64,000 nt of DNA from Dipetalonema caudispina. Its lineage: Eukaryota; Nematoda; Chromadorea; Rhabditida; Onchocercidae. Position numbers and translations under genes: made by a program. Below the pieces are notes generated by a model. It was not told the DNA's origin, did not search any database, and saw only the letters and a list, made by a program, of their open reading frames with translations. Where the stretch lies: the NCBI GenBank assembly GCA_013365325.1, contig JABVXV010000344.1:1-64000 (forward strand), in the 5' to 3' direction. Shown one piece after another: positions 1 through 10,561 of the stretch (positions are counted from its first letter, which is position 1; each line of letters begins with the position of its first letter).

Positions 1-119
<119 letters not shown>

Positions 120-230
120 ACCAAAAAAATAAAAGGGGAAAAGGAATTGCAAACATATAAAAAATTAAAATTCGGTTGTTTCATATTATTTTATAATGGT
201 GAAAAAAGTCGTACGGTGGAACATTTTCAC

Positions 231-1521
231 ATGATGAAGGAATCAAATGTTGGTCGTATCGCGTTTGGTATCTGCGTTGCTTTTACGATGATTTTTACTC
301 TCATATCTCTTCTCACCCCTGGTAAAATCTACGTCTGTCACATGAAATTGAATTGATATTGAATATACACGAATACCTATGCTGGTTGTGGATGACAGTA
401 ATATGATTGCATGGTGAAGAGGTAGATAATATTTCATGTATCAATAATTTTTATAAAAAACTAGTAATTATTTCAGCCTGGAGAACATTTGAAAAAAAAC
501 CTGAAGCTTTAAATCAAGGACCAGCTATACCAGCTTCCATTGGTCTCTTTCGATACCAGTGCTTTGGAGATTTACGGAACGAAGATGGCAAAATCAGTGA
601 AGAAAAGAGGCCAGATATTGATCTTTGCAATTACATCTTTGATGTTAGTTGTGAAATTAATTACACACTGGACTGTGCTATGCTGAGTTGTGCCTTAAAA
701 TGACAAATATGCTTGTTTGATCTTTTTTTAAGATGTTTTTAAAAAGTATAGGGAAGTTTTTGATAATCTTCAAGTCAAATTGTTCTAAAGTTGGAACCGT
801 TAACAAGTGTAATTATCTGAATTCAAATTTCGAAACTTACAATAATTCATTCATTATTCCAATTTGTATGAACTTTAGAATCGTGCATCATGGGATGTTA
901 CGGTAGTGTATACATTAATATCTTCTTTGATTATCGAATTAATTGCTATTCTATATTTATTTCTGCCACGAGAATTTTGTTGTGAACATTATGAGCACAT
1001 GGCTGCACCGTTTAGTGGCTTTGCAGCAACCATATTTATATTATTACTTTATGGTGTTATTACTTACGCGGAACGATATTCTGAAATTTCAAGTGATTCA
1101 ATTTATCTTGTTCAAATGCTAATAAAAATAATTGTGCTTAAATGATGGGATGAATTGATTGGTGTAATTTAAGGAAATTAATTATAGAGATTTGATTTGA
1201 CTTATTATTCCGTCATAATAGTTATTACTAACAGTAATTGTAGCTAAAATTTGAGCAAGAAAAAGAAACTTTTCATTCCATCAATTACAATTCTTTTTTT
1301 CTTCTTTTAAATGAGAAAACTTTTTATTAGACTAAGTTTCTGTTACAGGTCTGCTTGAGGCCTTCTCTCAAACAGAAGGACACAGTGGGTTACATCCATC
1401 AATGATAATTATCGGCCTTGGTTATAGTTATTATTTATCATGCATTGCTTTTGTTTCTTCTTTTTTATCACTTATCATTGGTATACTTAATGTTACCTTA
1501 GCTTGGTGTTTTCTTTGGTAA
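231..1521 (+). CDS. Claudin-like (nematode Clc-like) four-helix membrane protein, paralog 1
   Basis: Four exons: 231-321, 477-643, 879-1092 and 1349-1521, joined in phases 1, 0, 1, giving 214 residues. The start is a double ATG (MMKESNVGR) directly followed by a first hydrophobic helix (about residues 10-30) ending in LLTPG, the usual end of helix 1 in this family. Exon 2 is the extracellular loop: a Trp at its start, a GLFRYQC segment and a second Cys in DLCNYIF, recalling the W-GLW-C-C pattern of claudins. Exon 3 carries helices 2 and 3 with a Cys-Cys turn (REFCCEHY), and exon 4 carries helix 4. The protein would sit in the plasma membrane. In nematodes the family is linked to junctions or channel auxiliary roles; the exact role here is unknown. 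Exon 3 leaves its open reading frame early at a gtgatt donor chosen because it restores frame with exon 4. Two related genes follow at 10562 and 15154. Confidence 0.8.
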
Positions 1522-2546
1522 CTATATTCGAAATGAATGTTGACCACAGTATTACTATATTCCATCTGTTCATTATAAAATATATATTTTTTAAAAATTA
1601 GTGATAAAAATGTTTGAAATGACAAGGAAAATAGCGCAGGAAAATAATTAACAAGAAATTTTTCTTCTTTTAAAAAATAGGATATTTCAATTTGAATGGA
1701 TAATAAATTGATTGTATGAAAGGTTATATAGATATTGTCATATTTTATGAATTTTATCAAAAATTGAAATCACGATCGTATTTGTTACAAAATCAAACTT
1801 TGTTGTAGTGATTTTATTATTTAAAGGATATATAATTCTGATGTTATTTCTCCATATTTATATCATCCTCAATGTTTACTCCATGTGTCATTAATTTGGG
1901 CAATTAGTCTAAGATACAATAATATTTATTAGAAAATATTTCTTTAGTCAGTAAGCTAATATAATTTCTAACAGTATTACTAGTGACTAAGTTGTAAAGT
2001 CGTTTCATTGATTATTTAGTTCCTTATCATTCTGATATGCGGTCATAATGCCATGTTTATTAATGTTTATGTTGTTGTACTGAATGATATTAATACTATG
2101 ACATTCTACATATATGAAATACATTTCCAATCGTGTCCGAAATTAATTAAAAACGAATTTGAATGATTTTTGCAAGAAAAAAAATTCTGAACTGTACGAT
2201 GAAAAAAGTTTGAAGATTAGTTGTTATTCCATAGTATATTAGCACCAGTGATACTCTTATGCAAATAAAAAAAGTTCACTTTGAATTCTTTTCGAAATTT
2301 TACGGAATTTTTTAAGAAAATCGCAGAGAAGAACATGCAAAAGTGATTATGTCGTATTTCCTTTTGAAGACATAGGAAAAAATATAAAAAATCTGAGAAA
2401 TGACAAAAAAAAAGAGTGATTTCCTGGACAATTTGATAGAACCGAATTTCATTCTGCAATGAAGTATTGCAAATTTGTTATTGTATCATAGTCATTACTA
2501 AAGTTCAGTATTCCATTTAAAAAAGAATAAAGTTCCAACTTCTACG
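1522..2546. other. Intergenic, no gene seen
   Basis: AT-rich sequence between the first claudin-like gene and the first copy of the 1.45-kb repeat. Short open frames occur on the minus strand but are low-complexity Phe/Lys/Ile-rich, without family motifs or splice context. Confidence 0.6.
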
Positions 2547-3998
2547 TCAAGCCAAGCATTCATTATATGTAGTGATAATATAACAACCTTATTTAATAAG
2601 CTGAATTTTGCCCTAATTGTTCGCGAGAGATTATTTAAGTGATTCGTAAACTGATTTGTATTCATTTTCACTTTAAAATGGACAGAAATTTTTTGTATGC
2701 AAATTAAATGCAAGGAAAAAGCGCAAAAAGGAAAGATCAGAAGTAAATTCAGGAAGGCAGATGTTTTGTGAGTACAAGGAGAGAAAGAGTATTTGAAGAA
2801 TGTATAATACGTTGATTAATTATTAAAATTTTGATTCGATATGAAAAAAACAAAAGAAATGAATATTTGAAATTTTCAAAAAGACAATTTTAATTATCTG
2901 CAACTAATATTATAAAGAAGGAATAGCATTGTATGAATTACACCTCTAATACTTATTATTATAGGAGTAATTATTCGTACATTAAATATACGCGAATAAC
3001 GAGTGCTTACGTTTAGTACTTTCTCTTATAATTGATACCAATTTTGTTGAAATTATATTGGTTAAATTTATCTGAAGTAAGTTAGATTTAGATTTTTATA
3101 AAATTAAATTTCAGATATGAAATCATACTGCGATGTCTGACCAATCAAATAATATTTCCTCAATGGAGCGCCATTTTTTTTCATTTGGATCAAACTTATT
3201 CTGAATTACTCAGTTGCTATGGTAGCTAAGAGATATATATTAATGAGTAAAATCTGTCATTACTTTTTTCAATATGAGAACTAAGTTTATTTCAAACTCT
3301 TCGGAGATCTACGAGATTCAACTTGAAGGTTATCGGTTTTGTCAAAGTTCACCGGAACATAATCTTGAGAATCACAAGCAATCATATGGCTACAATATTG
3401 GATAAAAGCTTACGGGAATAATGATTGCGTTTCTGAGATATGCGGCAAATTTTAAATATCAAAAATATGTAGTAAACGGATGGCCCCTATATTCCTTTTC
3501 TCACAAATACTTCCGATGATAAGATCTATTCGATTCAAAATGAAAATGACGAACAGGGTACGTTTTATGGCAGTATGTGAAAGGTGGCAGGAAGGGAAAT
3601 GAGCAATGGGACTGTTTGCATAATACGCTTTTCTCTGATCCGTGGCTTATCGAGCGACTTGTTACTGAATAAAATGTCAGTTTGTTAAAAAATTATTAAA
3701 TTTTATTGATTGAAAACGTTGCAAAATGATGATCTTAATTTATGGTTGCACATAACAGGGAATAAAAATGTTGTGGGACTTTTCGCAAAAAATCTTGTCC
3801 CTCTTGTGAATCTATTTTTTGTATATATCATTGATCGGAAGTATTGTTTTATACGATGTACATTTCGAATTTATTGAAATTAAACTTTACACTTTACGTA
3901 TTTCAATTCAAATTGAAAACTTTTGATGACTAACTGCAAGTACATCATGATGATTTTAGTCATGAAAGCTTAAAAAGCTTTTAAAAATTGTAAAAAAA
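2547..3998. repeat. Long direct repeat, copy 1
   Basis: About 1.45 kb that recurs in the same orientation at 7520-9052. From about 2615 onward the two copies appear base-for-base identical for more than 1.2 kb. The differences I can see lie near the 3' end: tatata versus tatgta near 3829, a few bases around 3920 and one near 3940. The 5' edge (tcaagccaag) is less well matched. I see no convincing open reading frame, terminal inverted repeat or LTR structure inside. It could be a segmental duplication or a non-autonomous mobile element. It lies just downstream of the minus-strand endonuclease G gene. Confidence 0.95.
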
Positions 3999-4352
3999 AC
4001 CTTAGAAAACTGAAAATTTTCAATAAGCTGGAAAGGCTAATTATTGAAAATTATGAATTAAAAAGAGATCAGATCTGCAAGCACGAACTGTTTAAAACGC
4101 TCCAAATATTAATAACTTAACTGCGCAGAAATTATTCTTGTGCTTTATGCTTGCAGATCTGAAAGTCAGATGCATCCCTTATAATGAAATATCTACATGC
4201 AATAACTGTTGTCCTGTTTGATATATGATAATAAATAATCCAATGTTTAGTTGAAGATAAGCTTTAGCATTTTGAAAAACCAGCAAGTTCGTAATAAATA
4301 ATCACCAACTAATTAGAAAACAAAATGATACAATTATGACAAGTAACAATTT

Positions 4353-6487
4353 TCACCATAACATACTGCTCGATTTTCCATTAATCTTATTTAAAGCACT
4401 CTTTGGTAATTCGCTAAAAATTAGAAATCCAGCGGAACGTTCAATACTGTCCAACGGTACCATAAATGAAGTCAGAGGTGTATCATCGGATATCACCTGA
4501 AATCATTAAATCCCATAAAATAGTTGAGTCAGACAAATGTTTTTGAGTGAGTTCATCAATTTCATATTCATTTACCGACATAGCTGTAACTGTTATATAT
4601 TCTGAATTAAGTTAACAAAATTTCATCAATTATACAACTTGTTACGAACAACTTACTGCATTAGGTAAAATATATGCTTCTAGTTCGAATTTGCCATCCA
4701 TAAGTTCCACGAGTATGACCTGAAACACGCCAATTCAATCATGATGCGTGTTAAATAACGACTTTTAGCAAAATAAGGAGCTTGAAACCATATTACCTTA
4801 AAAAAGTGTGTCGGTACTGCAATGTTATTTCGACCAATAACTTTATACTTAATGTATAGCGAGCCATCCTTTTCTAACTTTGGCAAAAATAATGGCCCCG
4901 TACAAACGTATACATTTCTGTGTTTTCTTGCAAGCTTCCTAAAATCTGAATCTTTAAAGTCGTCTCTTTTACAAAGATAACGAACCTGCAGAAGCTTTGA
5001 TATGCGAAATGCATACAAAATGGTTTGGAATTTTATTTAACCTATCGAGATAAACAAAAATATTTTTTGTTATATGGAGTAAGTTTTTAAATCACACTAC
5101 CTGACATGTTTCTCCAATTCATTCCATTTATCCCTGTTAAATCCTCTTCCAACTTGAGGTGCCATGTTACTCAGCAAGAAAGTCTGGTCAATAGCAATTT
5201 GTGATCGTCGATGATTGCCAGCTGCAGCTAAGTGACCACGATCATATCCACTACCCTGCAATTATCAAATTTATGAAAATCCGTGACGACATGTACGGAA
5301 ACATCTTTGCTTCGACGAAAATAGACGATAACTTCATACATATAACTAGATTCTTATCATTGTGATTTTTCATAAACAATAAGGAATGGAAGCAGTTAAA
5401 AAAGAAGCTAGCCTGGAATGCAAAAATATGCCTTATAGTCATCGTTTGTTGATTTGAAATAAGGATGAATTGATGAATCCTCGTGAAAGTGGCATTTCGA
5501 GCGGTCAACAGATGAATTGTAGATTAGCCTATCTGAACTCAGATGTTCAACAACCCAGTGAGCTATTCTACAAAAAAACCGAAATGAAAATAAATTTCAA
5601 TAAATAAATTCAGCATCCACTGGTAGTCGGTTTAACAAAGGAATTCAGTAAAAATTTCAAAATCTGAGCAATGACGTAAGCATTCAGCAGCTATAATTAA
5701 TATCAGAGATGGACTTTATTTTTTGTGTCGCGGAATTCAACTGATACTTAACTCTTTGTTTAGAAATGTTGAAGTAGTTGAGGCTTAAAGACGCTGAAAA
5801 CGCGGCACTGCTTAATATGTAAAATGTGATAACCTATTTCGACGGTCGTATGATAAAACATAATCTTCGAAAGTGCGTAAGTTATCGAAACCGGGATAAC
5901 CGTAACGCATTATTTGAGATGCACGAGATGGCCGCTCTTTCACATGATCAATATCCAAGATTGAAGAGGATCCGGTCAAAAAATGCGGTGACTGCACTGC
6001 AGTTACTGGCAACTGAAAAAGATATTCCAATGGTAGATGGAAAAAATGGAAGGAATCAACAATAAAGTTAGCTTTACATAACATTTTAAAACAAATCTGA
6101 CTGTTCTAACACCTCGAGAATATGAAAACAGTCTTTTATTAATTCAGCAGTACACATTTTTACTTTCCAAGATATTATCAGATTTCAACGTCTACAGTAC
6201 TTTACAGAAACTAAATTAGAACAAATTCTATAGATAAGGAATCAAATTAAGAACTTGAAAAAAGAAATAAAAACCAAGCAACCAAATGAAATTTTTTACA
6301 AACAGCTATAATAAGAGTATATTAAAAACCCGAAATATAAATATACCTGAGTAGTAGCAGCATTAGCTCGTTTCAATATATATTTATCACTCCAATAACC
6401 AACAAGAAAAGATGCGGTCATTAATGATACAGTGCTAGATCGATTTGTAATATGTTGCATTCTTCTGTAATATAAAACGAAGTGCAT
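4353..6487 (-). CDS. Endonuclease G (mitochondrial DNA/RNA non-specific nuclease)
   Basis: Seven exons read right to left: 6487-6347, 6012-5834, 5567-5432, 5255-5106, 4985-4797, 4719-4657, 4496-4353, giving 333 residues. It is the counterpart of vertebrate ENDOG and C. elegans CPS-6, a mitochondrial nuclease that degrades DNA in apoptosis and paternal mitochondria. Evidence: SRASQIMRYGYPGFDN at the domain start, the DRGHLAAAGNHR catalytic motif (His about residue 160), the metal-site region LSNMAPQVGRGFNRDKWNE, then NVYVCTGPLFLPKL and AVPTHFFK, and a C-terminal end SMLW. The first exon (47 codons) would hold the mitochondrial leader; an in-frame TGA directly precedes ATG 6487, but internal Met codons are also possible starts. 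Intron 3 uses a GC donor (AAG|gcatat at 5431-5430), forced by the DYK|GSGYDRGH join. Exon 4 is taken to end at CAT|gtcagg because the nearby gtagtg donor breaks the frame. Confidence 0.95.
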
Positions 6488-6572
6488 TCAAAGAATACTT
6501 CACGACTAACAAATGATGTATACGTAGAAATGAATTCATTTACGTTATACAGTATCCGATACAAAAAATGTT

Positions 6573-6584
6573 TATCACGTGATA
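6573..6584. promoter_or_regulatory. Perfect 12-bp E-box palindrome TATCACGTGATA
   Basis: The element lies about 86 bases upstream of the endonuclease G ATG (minus strand). CACGTG is the core bound by bHLH factors of the MXL/HLH-30 (TFEB) type. Function as a promoter element is inferred from position and perfect symmetry only. Confidence 0.35.
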
Positions 6585-7049
6585 GATGAAACTATTTGAG
6601 ATTTGCATTTTCACCAATTTTTCCCATTCATTAGCAATTTCGACTTGAACCTATTTGGATGGAATAAGAGACGAAAGAGTGCTCAATGCGGAGAAATATA
6701 AAACAGATTGTTATCAGATATAAAAATAATATCGAAATATATAACTACTAACAATATCGAAAGAAAAGGAGTAAAAAGTATAGTATAGAAAGAGGGACGG
6801 CAGAGATTGGTAGAGAGAGCAGTAAAGTTAAAGATTGAAAAGAATGTATATATAGTGGGTATGCAGTGATTAGAGTACCATGACTGGAAATATTTGAATA
6901 TGGAATTGATGACGAATAATTGTTTGATTTCGAGTTCCAGTTCCGATAATTCGAATTCTAATACTTCAAACTTCCAATAATTTGAGTTCCAGTATTTCAA
7001 GTTTCAATAACAGGTTTAAGAATTTATGAGAGTGATCCAATCTACCCGC

Positions 7050-7073
7050 GTATGTATGTATGTATGTATGTAT
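7050..7073. repeat. (GTAT)n microsatellite
   Basis: About six GTAT units in tandem, in the intergenic region upstream of endonuclease G. Confidence 0.9.
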
Positions 7074-7519
7074 TTAATTCCTGCTCGTGTCACAAATAAA
7101 TACTTTTCTACATTTAATTCGTTAATTTTGTTCCTTTTCTTGTGAAAATTCTCGATGCATTGATATTACGATTATGTTATTTGCAAGTTTTTACGGTAGC
7201 TATGATTCATTCATCCAAGTTTACTGTCTACAATTCCCGAATGAAATTCAAATTTGATTTTTATAATAAATGAAATGAATACAAAAAAGCATTTTATATT
7301 CAATAAATTTTATAATTTGTATGTGACATGCTAAACATATGTATTTATATGTATCACATACTTTATTTTCACTAGCGTTGTATGATAGATTTTTTTACAT
7401 TCATTAGCGTTTATTTATTTAATTAGGATAAATGGACGTAAGAAAGTATGTAAAAAAAGAAAGCGATAGTTACAGTATAGTTTTGAAATTAAAAGATATT
7501 GAAGGGTTATTGGCAGACA

Positions 7520-9052
7520 TCAAGCCAAGAATTCAGTATATGTGATGATAATATAACAACCTTATTTAATAAGCTGAACTTTCCGTTACTAATGCATCTT
7601 TAATCATTTTCTTAACTATCAATTCCACGTAAGCGTTTTATTAATAGCCCACGTAAACGTAAAACTTAAATTGTTCGCGAGAGATTATTTAAGTGATTCG
7701 TAAACTGATTTGTATTCATTTTCACTTTAAAATGGACAGAAATTTTTTGTATGCAAATTAAATGCAAGGAAAAAGCGCAAAAAGGAAAGATCAGAAGTAA
7801 ATTCAGGAAGGCAGATGTTTTGTGAGTACAAGGAGAGAAAGAGTATTTGAAGAATGTATAATACGTTGATTAATTATTAAAATTTTGATTCGATATGAAA
7901 AAAACAAAAGAAATGAATATTTGAAATTTTCAAAAAGACAATTTTAATTATCTGCAACTAATATTATAAAGAAGGAATAGCATTGTATGAATTACACCTC
8001 TAATACTTATTATTATAGGAGTAATTATTCGTACATTAAATATACGCGAATAACGAGTGCTTACGTTTAGTACTTTCTCTTATAATTGATACCAATTTTG
8101 TTGAAATTATATTGGTTAAATTTATCTGAAGTAAGTTAGATTTAGATTTTTATAAAATTAAATTTCAGATATGAAATCATACTGCGATGTCTGACCAATC
8201 AAATAATATTTCCTCAATGGAGCGCCATTTTTTTTCATTTGGATCAAACTTATTCTGAATTACTCAGTTGCTATGGTAGCTAAGAGATATATATTAATGA
8301 GTAAAATCTGTCATTACTTTTTTCAATATGAGAACTAAGTTTATTTCAAACTCTTCGGAGATCTACGAGATTCAACTTGAAGGTTATCGGTTTTGTCAAA
8401 GTTCACCGGAACATAATCTTGAGAATCACAAGCAATCATATGGCTACAATATTGGATAAAAGCTTACGGGAATAATGATTGCGTTTCTGAGATATGCGGC
8501 AAATTTTAAATATCAAAAATATGTAGTAAACGGATGGCCCCTATATTCCTTTTCTCACAAATACTTCCGATGATAAGATCTATTCGATTCAAAATGAAAA
8601 TGACGAACAGGGTACGTTTTATGGCAGTATGTGAAAGGTGGCAGGAAGGGAAATGAGCAATGGGACTGTTTGCATAATACGCTTTTCTCTGATCCGTGGC
8701 TTATCGAGCGACTTGTTACTGAATAAAATGTCAGTTTGTTAAAAAATTATTAAATTTTATTGATTGAAAACGTTGCAAAATGATGATCTTAATTTATGGT
8801 TGCACATAACAGGGAATAAAAATGTTGTGGGACTTTTCGCAAAAAATCTTGTCCCTCTTGTGAATCTATTTTTTGTATGTATCATTGATCGGAAGTATTG
8901 TTTTATACGATGTACATTTCGAATTTATTGAAATTAAACTTTACACTTTACGTATTTCAATTCAAATTGAAAGCATTTGATGACTAACTGCAGGTACATC
9001 ATGATGATTTTAGTCATGAAAGCTTAAAAAGCTTTTAAAAATTGTAAAAAAA
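7520..9052. repeat. Long direct repeat, copy 2
   Basis: Second copy of the 2547-3998 repeat, same orientation. It differs mainly by about 81 additional bases at about 7580-7668, absent from copy 1. That segment contains a small imperfect internal repeat (CACGTAAGCG / CACGTAAACG). The rest is near-identical to copy 1. With copy 1 it brackets the endonuclease G gene. Confidence 0.95.
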
Positions 9053-10561
9053 GAAAAAAGTCTCAAAAATCATGGAAATTTTGCTGCTTGCAAAAAAGGG
9101 AGTATGACTAAGATTTGTTATCAATTTAATTTCCTATCAAATTTTTTGTTATTTAATTATATTACCTCGTTCTTTATCAAATTTGCCATTTACTTTTTGC
9201 GTTCTATTTCGTTAACACCAATAAAATTTGTTCACTTGTTGAATTTTATCTCTGGAAAATTTAAATCAGTGGGGGCAAAAAATTATTCACTCAAGTTTTA
9301 TCGCCTTTCATTTTCTTTGAAAAAATAATCTTAATATAGGTAGAAAATGTTTGCTTAGTTTCATGGTACGATAATTCAACGAATTATTACGCCTTCCTTT
9401 TCCACCTTTTCTCTCTCTTTCTTTTTTGCCGTACTTTTTGTTCTTGTCATTGGTTTGTTTTTGTTTGATTTATCGGTTTTTCTTTAATTACTGGGGCTTA
9501 TGTTAGACGTAACAAATTGAGGAATCCAAAAATTGAACCGAACTGAACTTCTGTCCAGGAATAATTTCCAAGGCCCAAATCCGTTCAAATTTATTTGTAC
9601 TAATTGGGAATAATAAATTTTCGTTTTTTTTTTTTTTTTTTTTTTTTTTGTTATTGTAAAAATATGTCTATCTAAAGCGTTATGATGGCATAAAGTGAAA
9701 AAATCATCAATGCTTTATTCAATTTTCAAAAATATTTGGATTCAGTTTTTTATTTTTTATTTTTTGTCTGGTTTTTTCTTTTTTGGTAAATTCAGTATTT
9801 GACAAACTTATGAGTTTCCGGACGAAAAACTAATTCAGTTGAATTAAAATCATTGCAATAAATAAAGTCAGCAACAAATATTTTATTCATAAAATTAAGC
9901 AATTACATCGCTTTTGCTTAAAATGGTAACAAACTCCTTAATATATGATAAAAATTATTAATAAATTTTATAATGGTTCCAATTTTCCATATTATTTACA
10001 AATAATATCACTGCGGGAAAATCTTTTATCATTGTAACATTTTCATCGATATATTCGAACTTGACCGCTCACTCATTGTTCAAAATTTATTTATCGTTAA
10101 AATGAAAGAAAGAAGAGGGAGAGAGAGAGAGAGAGAGAGAAGAAAAAGGGGGAGAAGGAGACGAAATAAAGCAATACAATGGAAGTAGGTAGACGTATTT
10201 TACATAATCCGTCAATTTCTGTGGATTGATGTAACACTCAAATCCTAAATTTAGTCTAGGATTCAGAACTTAAGAACATAATTTCTCTTTCACTTGTTCT
10301 AATTTCTTCTATCCATGACTTATCTGATCTGATGAAATTTTATATAATGCAATTGAATATTCGCCTGAAATTCAAAATTGTTATAATGTTCGAAATTCTC
10401 AACTGAATACATTGTTTTGCAGGTGAAATCTAGCTAACTGGTCTCACTTGGGTTGATAATACTTTATTGCTATAAATTAATTCTGTTTTTGAATTTGCAT
10501 TAATTCTAATTATCTAATAGCTGCGTTCATCAATCTATTGTTAGTAACCAAAGATAGAACA
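9053..10561. other. Intergenic, low-complexity
   Basis: No gene seen. Contains a poly-T run at 9624-9649, several T-rich tracts and a (GA)n tract at about 10119-10142 embedded in purine-rich sequence. One open frame at 9104-9328 is Phe/Lys/Ser-rich and has no recognisable features. Confidence 0.6.
10119..10142. repeat. (GA)n microsatellite
   Basis: About twelve GA units inside a longer purine tract, some 400 bases upstream of the second claudin-like gene. Confidence 0.9.

Larger units (their letters stand above)
6488..7519. other. Intergenic: upstream region of endonuclease G
   Basis: No gene. The stretch holds an E-box palindrome at 6573-6584, a cryptic degenerate minisatellite at about 6920-7010 (variants of TTCCAATAATT/GAGTTCCAG/TTCAAG) and a short (GTAT)n run at 7050-7073. 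Confidence 0.6.

Noticed and set aside
243..437. Minus-strand frame over the first claudin-like exon
   Set aside because: It is a shadow of the coding strand; the plus-strand frame has the transmembrane helix and splice sites.
2547..3998. LTR or DNA transposon interpretation of the long repeat
   Set aside because: I found no terminal inverted repeats, no target-site duplications, no tRNA-primer site and no transposase or polymerase frame; direct repeat only is claimed.
5826..6065. Plus-strand 79-codon frame over endonuclease G exon 2
   Set aside because: It is antisense to a clearly conserved exon (SRASQIMRYGYPGFDN).
6683..7000. 105-codon minus-strand frame rich in Glu, Leu and Phe
   Set aside because: The frame is generated by the degenerate minisatellite at about 6920-7010 and has no other support.
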